A stretch of DNA of 64,000 bases from Arthrobacter ruber (GTDB lineage: Bacteria > Actinomycetota > Actinomycetes > Actinomycetales > Micrococcaceae), in assembly GCF_002954225.1 (NCBI RefSeq), contig NZ_PPTH01000012.1, forward strand, positions 1 to 64,000. The letters are read 5' to 3'. The position numbers and the translations under genes were made by a program. Each line of letters opens with the position of its first letter. Positions within the stretch are counted from its first letter, which is position 1. The notes beneath the pieces are model-generated. The model had not been told where the DNA came from, did not search any database, and saw only the letters and a list, made by a program, of their open reading frames with translations. Positions 8,379 through 16,885 of the stretch are shown here, piece by piece.

Positions 8379-8406
8379 ACCTGACATAATGTAGATTATC
8401 GGCGAT
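8379..8406 (-). other. dif: dif-like chromosome-dimer resolution site (XerC/XerD target)
   Basis: Read on the minus strand this 28-mer is ATCGCCGATAA, TCTACA, TTATGTCAGGT: two 11-base arms around a 6-base centre, the standard dif layout. The arms share inverted ATAA and TTAT ends. As I recall it, the actinobacterial dif pattern reads CCGATAAT, two variable bases, then ACATTATGTCAAGT. This site matches at every conserved position except one A-to-G change in the right arm and the outermost left base. The site lies in a non-coding gap, as expected. Genes to its right are mainly on the minus strand, consistent with a fork arriving from that side. Confidence 0.8.
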
Positions 8407-8695
8407 TTGCTGCGGCTCCGGAAGGGGCGTCGCGGCGTCCCATACAGGTCCCTCCGACGTGGCACCTGTGGATCGGGAAAAGCGCGTGCTGCGCGATCCC
8501 TCCGAGCAGGACCGAGAGCCGACGTCCGCCGGTGGATGTCCCGCCCACCGGCGCCCGCGCCGTGCAGCGCGGGGCGCCGACAGGCGCGGCGCTACGGGGC
8601 CACAGTCATACGCCTGGCGGCGCCCGGATGTACCATTCCGCCGGTCTGCTCGGTCGGTTCCAGGGTGGCTGTGGGTCGATGACTACGAACCTCTA

Positions 8696-8724
8696 GGGCG
8701 TTATACAGATTTCGCTATAAGCCC
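8696..8724 (+). promoter_or_regulatory. Inverted repeat in the promoter of the AAA-type ATPase gene
   Basis: GGGCGTTATA (8696-8705) faces TATAAGCCC (8716-8724), an inverted repeat with one unpaired G. It covers the expected -35 and spacer region of the promoter whose -10 is at 8726-8731, so it may be an operator. Confidence 0.4.
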
Positions 8725-8725
8725 G

Positions 8726-8731
8726 TATATT
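8726..8731 (+). promoter_or_regulatory. -10 element TATATT, leaderless start of the ATPase gene
   Basis: TATATT ends 7 bases before the ATG at 8739, with no ribosome site. A weak -35 (TTATAC, 8701-8706) lies 19 bases upstream. Confidence 0.45.
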
Positions 8732-8738
8732 TCCCTAC

Positions 8739-9911
8739 ATGCACTTGGAACTGAACCCGTACAACCCCGGATCAGGACTGCCGCCGCGCGTCATGGGAGG
8801 CCGCCAGAGGGAGATCGACGCGTTCGACCTCATCGTCGCACGCACCCAGCGCGATCTCCCGAACCGGGGCATGGTGCTGTCCGGCCTCCGTGGTGTCGGC
8901 AAGACGGTGCTCCTCAACTACCTCCGGGCCCATGCGGACAACCATGGCTGGTTCACCATCTGGCTCGAGGGCAAGCCCGAAGCCCAGGGCTTCACGGAGG
9001 TGCGGGAGAAATTCGCGCGGGAACTCACCTCGGCCGCCCGCCGGTACAACGGACCGTCGGGCAAGGACCGCCTCCGGCAGGCCTTCGGGACCATACAGTC
9101 GTTCAACGTCGCCCTCGGAGTCCCGGGCATCAAGGCGGAGCTGGACCTGGGCTCCGACCGGGCGAACTCGGGCACCATCGACATCGACCTCGAGGAGCTG
9201 GTCGAGGACGTGTCGCTCGCGCTGAAGGCCGACAGGAGCGCGTTCGCGGTCTTCATCGACGAGATGCAGGACCTCGACCACGAACTGCTCACCGCCCTCA
9301 TCACCGTGCAGCACGCAGCCGGTCAGCGGGGCTGGCCGTTCTACATCATCGGCGCCGGCCTGCCCAATCTCCCCACGACGCTCAGTGAGGCCAGGACCTA
9401 CGCCGAGAGGTTGTTCACCTACCGCACGATCGGTCCGCTCGACGACGACGATGCCGCCTATGCGCTGACCCGACCGGCCAGGGAGATGGGTGCTGAGTTC
9501 TCCGCGAGCGCCCTGGGGACCCTGCTCGACGCCTCCGGGCGGTATCCCTACTTCATCCAGGAGTTCGGGAAGGCGATCTGGGACGCGTCCCCCGGCACGC
9601 CGTTCACGGAGGAGGATGCCGAGGTCGCGGTCGCGATCGGTCGGAGCCAGCTCGACGCCGGCTTCTTCTCCTCCCGCTGGGGGCGGGCCACCCGCAGGGA
9701 ACGCGGCTACCTGAAGGCGATGGCGCACGACGGGGACGCGGGATCGAGCACCAGCCGGATCGCCGAGCGGCTCGGTGTGAAGATGACGGCACTGGGCCCG
9801 GCCAGGGCGCAGCTCATCAGCAAGGGCATCATCTACTCCCCCGAATACGGGCGGGTGGCCTTCACCGTGCCGGGAATGGCCGCCTTCATCCTCCGCCAGC
9901 ACGACGACTAG
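8739..9911 (+). CDS. AAA/archaeal-type ATPase with C-terminal winged helix
   Basis: A 390-residue P-loop ATPase. Walker A is GLRGVGKT (residues 49-56) and Walker B is AVFIDEMQD (about 168-176). A sensor-like segment (YIIGAGLPNLP) follows, then a C-terminal region with a winged-helix look (SRIAERLGVKMTALGPARAQLISKG). The layout resembles the ORC1-like or archaeal ATPase (STAND-related) families, which bind DNA or act as switches. The exact role is unknown. It is a single gene 333 bases from the dif-like site, convergent with the UvrA paralogue. Its promoter is leaderless and carries an inverted repeat. Confidence 0.75.
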   Translation: MHLELNPYNPGSGLPPRVMGGRQREIDAFDLIVARTQRDLPNRGMVLSGLRGVGKTVLLNYLRAHADNHGWFTIWLEGKPEAQGFTEVREKFARELTSAARRYNGPSGKDRLRQAFGTIQSFNVALGVPGIKAELDLGSDRANSGTIDIDLEELVEDVSLALKADRSAFAVFIDEMQDLDHELLTALITVQHAAGQRGWPFYIIGAGLPNLPTTLSEARTYAERLFTYRTIGPLDDDDAAYALTRPAREMGAEFSASALGTLLDASGRYPYFIQEFGKAIWDASPGTPFTEEDAEVAVAIGRSQLDAGFFSSRWGRATRRERGYLKAMAHDGDAGSSTSRIAERLGVKMTALGPARAQLISKGIIYSPEYGRVAFTVPGMAAFILRQHDD

Positions 9912-9977
9912 ACGCGGGCGGCCCACCCGGTCCTACCGCGGGCGGGACCCCGAACCGGGACGAGGCGGAGGTGCGGG

Positions 9978-12377
9978 TCACGCGCCCACGTACTCCGCGA
10001 GGTGCCGGCCGGTCAGCGTGGACCGCGACGCCACGAGATCCGCCGGGGTCCCCTCGAAGACGACCTTGCCGCCGTCGTGTCCCGCGCCCGGCCCGATGTC
10101 GATGATCCAGTCCGCATGCGCCATGACGGCCTGGTGGTGCTCGATGACGATCACCGACTTGCCGGCGTCCACGAGCCGGTCCAGCAGGCCGAGCAGGTTC
10201 TCGACGTCGGCCAGGTGCAGCCCGGCCGTGGGCTCGTCGAGGACAAGGATGCCGCCCTTCTCCCCCATGTGCGTGGCGAGCTTGAGGCGTTGACGCTCGC
10301 CGCCGGACAGGGTGGTCAGGGGCTGCCCGAGGCTGAGATACCCGAGTCCGACGTCGGACAGGCGGCCGAGGATCGCGTGGGCGGCCGGCACCCTCGCCTC
10401 GCCCGCCCCGAAGAACCCGGTGGCCTCGGTGACGGGCATCGCAAGGACCTCGCTGATGTCCTTGCCGTCGAGCCTGTACTCCAGCACCTCGGCCATGAAG
10501 CGCTTGCCGCCGCACACCTCGCAGGTCGTCGCGACGCCCGCCATCATGGCCAGGTCCGTGAAGATGACGCCGGCGCCGTTGCAGGTGGGGCACGCACCCT
10601 CCGAGTTGGCGCTGAACAGGGCGGGCTTGACCCCGTTGGCCTTCGCGAACGCCTTGCGGATGGACTCGAGCATCCCGGTGTAGGTCGCCGGGTTGCTGCG
10701 CCGGGAGCCCTTGATGGCCGTCTGGTCCACTGCGACCACGCCCTCCCGGGGCGACACGGAGCCGTGGATCAGCGAGCTCTTGCCGGATCCGGCCACGCCC
10801 GTGACCACGCACAGGACGCCGAGCGGGATGTCGACGTCGACGTCGCGCACGTTGTGGGAGGTGGCTCCCCTGATCTCCAGCTCCCCCCGGGGCGGGCGCA
10901 CGGAGGCCTTCAGGGCAGCCCGGTCGTCGAGGTGCCTGCCCGTCAGGGTTCCGCTGCGCCGCAGCCCCTCCACGGTTCCCTCGAAGCACACCGTGCCGCC
11001 CCCCGTCCCTGCGCCCGGGCCGAGGTCCACCGCATGGTCGGCGATCGCGATCATCTCGGGCTTGTGCTCCACCACGAGCACCGTGTTGCCCTTGTCCCGC
11101 AGGCGCAGCAGCAGGTCGTTCATGCGCTGGATGTCATGCGGGTGCAGCCCGATCGTCGGCTCGTCGAAGACGTAGGTGATGTCCGTCAGGGACGACCCGA
11201 GATGACGGATCATCTTGGTCCGCTGGGACTCGCCGCCCGACAGTGTGCCCGACGGGCGGTCGAGGCTGAGATAACCGAGCCCGATCTCCACGAAGGAGTC
11301 GAGGGTCTCCCCCAGTGCGGTCAGCAGCGGCGCGACCGACGGCTCACGCAGCCCCCGCACCCAAACCGCGAGGTCGCTGATCTGCAGGGCGCAGGCGTCG
11401 GCGATGCTGATCCCGGCGACCTTCGAGGACCGTGCAGCCTCGCTGAGGCGCGTCCCGTCGCAGTCCGGGCAGGTGGTGAAGGTGACCGCCCGGTCCACGA
11501 ACGCGCGGATGTGCGGCTGCATCGCCTCGCGGTCCTTGGACAGCATAGACTTCTGGATCTTCGGGATGAGGCCCTCGTAGGTGATGTTGATGCCATCCAC
11601 CTTGATCTTGGTCGGCTCCTTGTAGAGCAGGTCCTGCAGCTCCCGCTTCGTGAAGTCCCGGATGGGCTTGTCGGCGTCGAAGAAGCCCGTGGCGCTGTAG
11701 ATCCGGCCGTACCAGCCCTCCATGCTGTAGCCGGGGATGGTCAGCGCTCCGGCGTTGAGGGACTTCGTGTCGTCGTAGAGCTGCGTGAGGTCCATGTCCG
11801 TCACGGACCCCATGCCCTCGCACCGCGGGCACATGCCACCGGTCACGGTGAAGCTGCGGCGCTCCTTGACGGTGGTGCCGCCGCGTTCGATCGTGACGGC
11901 ACCGGCCCCGCTGACCGAGGCGACGTTGAAGGAGAAGGCCTGCGGGGGCCCGATCTGCGGCCGGCCCAGGCGCGAGAACACGATCCGCAGCATGGCGTTG
12001 ACGTCGGTGGCGGTGCCCACGGTGGAGCGCGGGTTGGCGCCCATGCGTTCCTGGTCCACGATGATCGCCGTCGTGAGCCCCTCGAGGACGTCCACCTCGG
12101 GCCGGGCGAGTGGCGGCATGAACCCCTGCAGGAAGGCGCTGTACGTCTCGTTGATCATGCGCTGCGACTCGGCGGCGATGGTGTCGAAGACCAGCGAGCT
12201 CTTGCCCGACCCCGAGACGCCGGTGAAGACCGACAGTCGGCGCTTCGGGATGTCGATGGTGATGTCCTTGAGGTTGTTCTCCCGTGCGCCCTGGACCCGG
12301 ATGAGGTCGTGGCTGTCCGCAGCGTGCGCCGCTCCCTCTGCCCCCGCCTGCTGCGCGTCCGTCGTGGCCGTGCTCAT
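9978..12377 (-). CDS. UvrA paralogue (short, excinuclease ABC subunit A-like ATPase)
   Basis: A 799-residue two-cassette ATPase of the UvrA family. The first cassette has GVSGSGKSSL and LSGGESQRTKM; the second has GVAGSGKSSL and LSGGERQRLKL. Cys pairs such as CPRCEGMG, CPDCDGTR and CPTCNGAG...CEVCGGKR mark the zinc modules. At about 800 residues it lacks roughly 150 residues of housekeeping UvrA, consistent with loss of the UvrB-interaction region. This class (UvrA2/DrrC-like) is linked to DNA-binding drug tolerance rather than core repair. The ATG at 12377 has GGAGG 4 bases before it. It is divergent from the peptide deformylase gene. Confidence 0.88.
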   Translation of the reverse strand: MSTATTDAQQAGAEGAAHAADSHDLIRVQGARENNLKDITIDIPKRRLSVFTGVSGSGKSSLVFDTIAAESQRMINETYSAFLQGFMPPLARPEVDVLEGLTTAIIVDQERMGANPRSTVGTATDVNAMLRIVFSRLGRPQIGPPQAFSFNVASVSGAGAVTIERGGTTVKERRSFTVTGGMCPRCEGMGSVTDMDLTQLYDDTKSLNAGALTIPGYSMEGWYGRIYSATGFFDADKPIRDFTKRELQDLLYKEPTKIKVDGINITYEGLIPKIQKSMLSKDREAMQPHIRAFVDRAVTFTTCPDCDGTRLSEAARSSKVAGISIADACALQISDLAVWVRGLREPSVAPLLTALGETLDSFVEIGLGYLSLDRPSGTLSGGESQRTKMIRHLGSSLTDITYVFDEPTIGLHPHDIQRMNDLLLRLRDKGNTVLVVEHKPEMIAIADHAVDLGPGAGTGGGTVCFEGTVEGLRRSGTLTGRHLDDRAALKASVRPPRGELEIRGATSHNVRDVDVDIPLGVLCVVTGVAGSGKSSLIHGSVSPREGVVAVDQTAIKGSRRSNPATYTGMLESIRKAFAKANGVKPALFSANSEGACPTCNGAGVIFTDLAMMAGVATTCEVCGGKRFMAEVLEYRLDGKDISEVLAMPVTEATGFFGAGEARVPAAHAILGRLSDVGLGYLSLGQPLTTLSGGERQRLKLATHMGEKGGILVLDEPTAGLHLADVENLLGLLDRLVDAGKSVIVIEHHQAVMAHADWIIDIGPGAGHDGGKVVFEGTPADLVASRSTLTGRHLAEYVGA

Positions 12378-12544
12378 GGTGCCTCCATCCTTCGGGGGCC
12401 GCCTCAGCGCGCCGCCGGTGTCCGTCTCGGGGAGCCGCGCCGCACAACCGGCCGCGGGCAGCACGTCTGATTCTCCGTCGTCGTGCCGCGACGAGCAATG
12501 GGGTGGGCGCCCGTTCCTGTCCGCGATTGTGATTTGCTGGAGGG

Positions 12545-13201
12545 ATGACGTCAGCTGCTCCGGGCAACCACCTCAGTCCCAACCTGCCCCCCGCGGCCCT
12601 CGTGGAGCTGGTGGGTGCCGTGCTGGCGCAGGACCTGCCGGCGATCGTACGCGCGGGCGACCCCGTGCTGCGCCGGCCTGCGCAGGACTTCGACGGGCAG
12701 CTCGACGACGCCGTCCTGGGGAACCTGATCTCCACGATGCGCCGGGTGATGCACGAGGCCCCGGGCGTGGGCCTCGCCGCACCGCAGATCGGCATCCCCC
12801 TGAGGATCGCCGTGCTGGAGGATCAGGGCGTCCAGGACCCGGAGGTCGCCGCGGCACGGGCCCGCACTCCCCTGCCCTTCACGGTGATCATCAACCCCCG
12901 CTACGAAGCCGCGGACGGGAGCGTGGCCTCGTTCTACGAGGGCTGCCTCTCCGTTCCCGGCTACCAGGCCGTCGTCGAGCGCCCCGCGAGCATCACCGCC
13001 ACCTACACACGGCCCGACGGCGTCACCGTCACGGAGGGCTTCGAGGGCTGGCCGGCCCGGATCGTCCAGCACGAGACCGACCACCTGAACGGGCAGCTGT
13101 ACCTGGACAGGGCGGTCCTGCGGTCCCTCAGTGCCGACCAGGAGCATCCCCGGTGGGCGCAGCCGACCGTCGACGACGCGCGGCGGGGCCTCGGTTTCTG
13201 A
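12545..13201 (+). CDS. def: Peptide deformylase
   Basis: Removes the formyl group from the N-terminal Met of new proteins using a metal ion. All three motifs are present: GVGLAAPQIG (about 77-86), EGCLS (about 137-141) and QHETDHLNG (about 179-187), giving the Cys and two His metal ligands and the catalytic Glu. At 218 residues it is longer than the 160-190 of most deformylases because of a 25-residue N-terminal extension and a longer loop before IINPRY. The GGAGGG directly abuts the ATG, too close for an ideal ribosome site. A second deformylase next to fmt is usual in this group, so this may be the accessory copy. Confidence 0.92.
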   Translation: MTSAAPGNHLSPNLPPAALVELVGAVLAQDLPAIVRAGDPVLRRPAQDFDGQLDDAVLGNLISTMRRVMHEAPGVGLAAPQIGIPLRIAVLEDQGVQDPEVAAARARTPLPFTVIINPRYEAADGSVASFYEGCLSVPGYQAVVERPASITATYTRPDGVTVTEGFEGWPARIVQHETDHLNGQLYLDRAVLRSLSADQEHPRWAQPTVDDARRGLGF

Positions 13202-13220
13202 GCCCCACCACGCCGTGCGC

Positions 13221-15263
13221 CTACCGGGCGGCGCTGTCAGCCGGGTTGGCGTCGGTGGGCAGGTACCGCGCCCACCAGCGCAGGATGTGCTCGAAGCGCT
13301 GCCGGCGGTGCCAGGGAGTGCCCGACCGTGAGAGCTCGTGCGTCTCGCCGGGGAACACGAGCAGCTCGGTCTCGACACCCTGCTTCTTCAGCGCCGTGTA
13401 GTACCGCTGTGCCTGCTCGATCGGGCACCGCAGATCCTCCTCGGAGTGGATGACGAACGCCGGGGTCCGCACCTGTCCGATCTGCGCGAACGGGTTCTGC
13501 TCCGCCACGTGCGCGGGATCCGTGCCCGTGTACTGCTCCGAGAAGAACCAGCCGATGTCCGATGATCCCACGAACGACGGCGGATCGAGATACCCCCGCT
13601 CGACGATCGCCGCCTCGAACCGGTGGTCGTGGGCGATGGTCCATGCCGTCAGGTAGCCCCCGTAGGAGCCGCCCATGACGCCGAGGCGTCCGGTGTCCAT
13701 GGCATCGAACTCCGCGAGCGCGCCGTCCAGGAAGCCGAGGACGTCGTCGAGGTCCACCGTGCCCATCGCCTCCTTGATGACCCGCCCGTGCTCCTGCCCG
13801 TAGCCGGCGGCGCCGCGGGGGTTGCACAGCAGCACCGCATAACCCGCGGCGGCGTACACCTGGGCCTCGTCGAAGTACCCCCACCCGTACTGGGCGAAGG
13901 GGCCGCCGTGGATGACGAGCAGCACCGGGTGCGGGCCCTCCCCCTCGGGCAGGACCACCCATCCGTGCACGGGCGTGCCGTCGGGTGCCGGGTAGGAGCG
14001 CTCCTGCAGGTCTCCCACGCGCGTCTGCTCGCGCAGCGGGGCGGAGAAGTCCGAGACCGGCCGCAGCGAGGAGCCGTCGACGACGGCGACGTCCCCGGAG
14101 GTGGACGGGTCGGTGTAGGACACGACGACGGCGCCGCCCGCCGCAGCGGCCCCGGTCACCACGGTGGGGCCGGTGACGAGCGTGTCGCTCCGCCCCGCCG
14201 CCGAGACGCGCAGCAGCTCGCCCGCGCCGCGTGAGCGGTTGACGACGAGGACGGAGTCCGGTCCGTCGGCGACGATCTCCTGGACCTCTCCGAGGTCGAC
14301 GGTCTCCGGGTCGGTGAGGCGCCGCACGTCCTGCGGGTCCGCCAGCGGCAGGACGTAGAGGGCCGTGTTGCGGGCCACGAAGTCCAGCCCCGACGGGGAC
14401 AGGTCCGAGGCCAGGAAGAACAGCGACGTGCCGTCGGCGCCGGGCCGGGGTGCGCTGCAGCCGAGCCGGGTGTCCCCGGTCAGGTTCGTCAGCTGCCGGG
14501 GGTCGCCGCCGTCGAGGTCCACCGAGTGGATGTCGGACACGAGCGTGGAGTCCGCGTCCGCCGCGAGGGCGGCGGTGAAGAGGATGCGCCGTCCGTCGGT
14601 GGAGAAGACCGGTTCGAGGTGATCGGCGTCGGCCGTCGTCACCTGCCGGGCGGCGGGCACCGCGCCCTGCTCCTCCAGGGCGCCCGGTCCGTCGTCGTGC
14701 TGCTGCCCGCGCCGGCCGACGGCGGCGACGAACGGTTCGGCATCGAGGTCGGGCACGGCCACGATGAACACCTGCGAGCGCTTGTCCGTCGTGTAGCCCA
14801 GGCCGTTCATGCGGTACTTGTACCCGGTGATCAGGCGTGGGTCCTCCTGGCCAGCACCCACGCCGTCCAGGGTGCCGTAGCGTCCGGTCTCCGCCACCCT
14901 CGCGGCGAAGACGATCGTCCGCGCGTCGGGTGCGATGTCGAAGTGGGCGACGCCCAGGGGCTGGTCCGTCAGCTGCACGGGCTCGCCGCCGGCGGCGCGC
15001 ACCGCGAACAGCTGCGGTTTGCCGCCCGGCGCCGCCCGGAGGAACACGAGGAGCTCGCCGTCGCGCGAGTACTGCGGGGCGGTGTCACGGAATCCCCGGG
15101 TCAGCCGTCGGCGGCCGCCCTCGAACGTGAGCTCCCACAGCTGGCCCACATAGGAGTCGGCGCGGAGGTCGGGGCGGGTCGCGGCGACCACGAGGCGGGA
15201 GCCGTCGGGGTGCAGCGTCGGGGTGCCCGTGGTGGTCAGGAGTTCGATCTGGTGTGGTTTCAC
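13221..15263 (-). CDS. S9 family prolyl-oligopeptidase-like serine peptidase
   Basis: A 680-residue protein with an N-terminal beta-propeller of WD40-like repeats (about 1-400, with LHPDGSRLVV and PQYSRDGELLVF) and a C-terminal alpha/beta-hydrolase domain. The catalytic triad is visible: Ser in MGGSYGGYL, Asp in HSEEDLRC and His in GETHELSR. Such enzymes cleave short peptides or acyl-amino acids in the cytoplasm. No signal peptide is present. I placed the start at the GTG at 15263 because a good promoter (TTGACT-N17-TCTAGT) ends 7 bases before it. Reading frame further upstream overlaps the divergent methyltransferase gene. Confidence 0.9.
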   Translation of the reverse strand: MKPHQIELLTTTGTPTLHPDGSRLVVAATRPDLRADSYVGQLWELTFEGGRRRLTRGFRDTAPQYSRDGELLVFLRAAPGGKPQLFAVRAAGGEPVQLTDQPLGVAHFDIAPDARTIVFAARVAETGRYGTLDGVGAGQEDPRLITGYKYRMNGLGYTTDKRSQVFIVAVPDLDAEPFVAAVGRRGQQHDDGPGALEEQGAVPAARQVTTADADHLEPVFSTDGRRILFTAALAADADSTLVSDIHSVDLDGGDPRQLTNLTGDTRLGCSAPRPGADGTSLFFLASDLSPSGLDFVARNTALYVLPLADPQDVRRLTDPETVDLGEVQEIVADGPDSVLVVNRSRGAGELLRVSAAGRSDTLVTGPTVVTGAAAAGGAVVVSYTDPSTSGDVAVVDGSSLRPVSDFSAPLREQTRVGDLQERSYPAPDGTPVHGWVVLPEGEGPHPVLLVIHGGPFAQYGWGYFDEAQVYAAAGYAVLLCNPRGAAGYGQEHGRVIKEAMGTVDLDDVLGFLDGALAEFDAMDTGRLGVMGGSYGGYLTAWTIAHDHRFEAAIVERGYLDPPSFVGSSDIGWFFSEQYTGTDPAHVAEQNPFAQIGQVRTPAFVIHSEEDLRCPIEQAQRYYTALKKQGVETELLVFPGETHELSRSGTPWHRRQRFEHILRWWARYLPTDANPADSAAR

Positions 15264-15270
15264 CCTTCCG

Positions 15271-15299
15271 ACTAGACCCGAAACGGTGGCCTGAGTCAA
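15271..15299 (-). promoter_or_regulatory. Leaderless promoter of the S9 peptidase gene
   Basis: On the minus strand TTGACT (15294-15299), a 17-base spacer and TCTAGT (15271-15276) stand 7 bases before the GTG. Its -35 overlaps the -35 region expected for the divergent methyltransferase promoter. Confidence 0.6.
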
Positions 15300-15320
15300 C
15301 GGTAGGGCGGAGAGTCTCTC

Positions 15321-15326
15321 TAGGAT
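15321..15326 (+). promoter_or_regulatory. -10 element TAGGAT, leaderless start of rlmA
   Basis: TAGGAT ends 6 bases before the GTG at 15333. The -35 position (about 15298-15303) falls on the -35 of the divergent peptidase promoter. Confidence 0.5.
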
Positions 15327-15332
15327 GGGACG

Positions 15333-16220
15333 GTGCCTCCGCTCCCCCGCGACCTCCTGGTCTGCCCTGTCTGCGCCTCCCCGCTGGAGGAGACGGACCG
15401 CACCCTGGCCTGCGCGCAGGGTCACCGGTTCGATGCGGCCCGTCAGGGCTACTTTAACCTGCTGACAGGCAGGGGCTCGCCGTTCGAGGGCGATACCGCC
15501 GAGATGGTGGACGCACGGGAGCAGTTCCTGGGCTCGGGCGCCTACGAGCCTCTGCGCCGCGCGGTCGTCGCGGCAGCGCTCGCGCACGCATCGGCACCCG
15601 GCGTGGTCCTCGATGCCGGTGCAGGCACGGGGTACTACCTGGACGGGCTCGCGGGCACGGCTCCGGGGGTCTTCCCCGTCGCGCTCGATCTGTCCAAGGC
15701 GGCCCTGCGGCGTGCCGCCCGCAGGCTCCCCGGCGGCATCAGCATCGTCTGGGACGTCTGGCGCCCGCTGCCGTTCGCCTCCGGCTCGGTGGACGTCCTC
15801 CTGAACGTCTTCGCACCCAGGAACGCCGACGAGTTCGTCCGCGTGCTGGCACCGGGCGGGTGCGTCGTCGTCGTCACGCCGCGGCCGGGCCACCTCGCCG
15901 GGCTCGAGGCGGTGGGACCGCTCCTGTCCGTGCCCGCATACAAGGCCGACGACGTCCTCGCCTCCTTCGGGGGCGCGCTGGTGGAGGCCGCCCGCGAGGA
16001 CCTCGACTACGTGATGTCCCTGCCACAGGACCTGGCGCGCTCGGCGCTGGTCATGGGACCCGCGGCGCGCCATGCACGGGCCGGGCAGGCGGGTCCCGTG
16101 GTAGGGCCGGCCGCGCCCCTCGAGGTCGCGGCACGCTTCACGGTCCAGGTGCTGGTCGCGCCGGGGTTCTCGCCCGACCGGGAGGGGCCCATACGGGATC
16201 CCGAAGGCACGGAAGGGTAA
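15333..16220 (+). CDS. rlmA: 23S rRNA (guanine) N1-methyltransferase, RlmA family
   Basis: A 295-residue SAM-dependent methyltransferase. The N-terminal zinc finger CPVC...C...GHRFD (residues 10-30) followed by QGYFNLL is the signature of the RrmA/TlrB family, which methylates G745 or G748 in hairpin 35 of 23S rRNA. The SAM-binding loop is VVLDAGAGTGYYL (about 89-101), and NVFAPRNADEFVRVLAPGG matches the family's motif IV region. TlrB members give tylosin tolerance; housekeeping members modify the ribosome, and the two cannot be told apart here. Confidence 0.85.
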   Translation: MPPLPRDLLVCPVCASPLEETDRTLACAQGHRFDAARQGYFNLLTGRGSPFEGDTAEMVDAREQFLGSGAYEPLRRAVVAAALAHASAPGVVLDAGAGTGYYLDGLAGTAPGVFPVALDLSKAALRRAARRLPGGISIVWDVWRPLPFASGSVDVLLNVFAPRNADEFVRVLAPGGCVVVVTPRPGHLAGLEAVGPLLSVPAYKADDVLASFGGALVEAAREDLDYVMSLPQDLARSALVMGPAARHARAGQAGPVVGPAAPLEVAARFTVQVLVAPGFSPDREGPIRDPEGTEG

Positions 16221-16324
16221 CGACTGCCCCGGGCCGGGGTCCGGAGCCTAGGTTATGTCGGAGGCGTTTGCCAGAATGGGAGGACCGGCAGCTTCCTGCG
16301 GCCGGGATACGAGGGGGATGCTCG

Positions 16325-16810
16325 ATGGAGTGGTTGCTCGACAACGGCTGGATCCTGTGGCTGGTGCTGTTCCTGGGACTGGCTGCCGTGGAGACCCTAA
16401 CCCTCGACCTGTTCTTCCTCATGCTGTCCGTCGGCGCGCTGGCCGCCCTCGTCGCGACGTTCGCCGGCGCGGGGCTCGTCCTGCAGATCGTCGTCTTCGC
16501 GGTCGTGTCCCTGCTCATGATCCTGCTCGTCCGGCCCATCGCCGTCCGCCACCTCCGCAAGGGCCCGGCGGACCAGCTGAACAACATCGACCGTCTCGTC
16601 GGGGCCTCGGCCCTCGCCCTGGAACCCGTGACGGCCCACTCCGGGACGGTGAAGATCGGCGGCGACACCTGGACCGCCCGCTCGGCCGACGGCGCCGCCC
16701 TTCCCGCCGGGACGCGCCTGTCCGTCGCGAGGATCGACGGCGCCACCGCCGTCGTCGAGCCCGCTGCCTCGCGGGACGACCGCCCCGCGCCTCCCGTCGC
16801 CGACGCGTAG
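16325..16810 (+). CDS. NfeD family membrane protein
   Basis: A 161-residue protein with an N-terminal block of three to four membrane helices (WILWLVLFLGLAAVETLTLDLFFLMLSVG onward) and a C-terminal soluble OB-fold (LVGASALALEPVTAHSGTVKIGGDTW). NfeD proteins pair with stomatin-like proteins in membrane microdomains, and the stomatin gene follows 75 bases downstream. The ATG has GAGGGG 8 bases upstream. Confidence 0.88.
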   Translation: MEWLLDNGWILWLVLFLGLAAVETLTLDLFFLMLSVGALAALVATFAGAGLVLQIVVFAVVSLLMILLVRPIAVRHLRKGPADQLNNIDRLVGASALALEPVTAHSGTVKIGGDTWTARSADGAALPAGTRLSVARIDGATAVVEPAASRDDRPAPPVADA

Positions 16811-16885
16811 GCGCCCCACTCTTCCCGCACCCCCGGGCCACACACCGGCCCTGACGGGTGCACCCACCACAACGCAAGGGGATCC

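Larger units (their letters stand above)
8324..8738. other. Non-coding region around the dif-like site
   Basis: About 415 bases with no supportable gene. It contains the dif-like 28-mer at 8379-8406 and an A+T-rich promoter segment with an inverted repeat near 8696-8724. The stretch 8410-8690 shows no recognisable feature. Confidence 0.5.
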
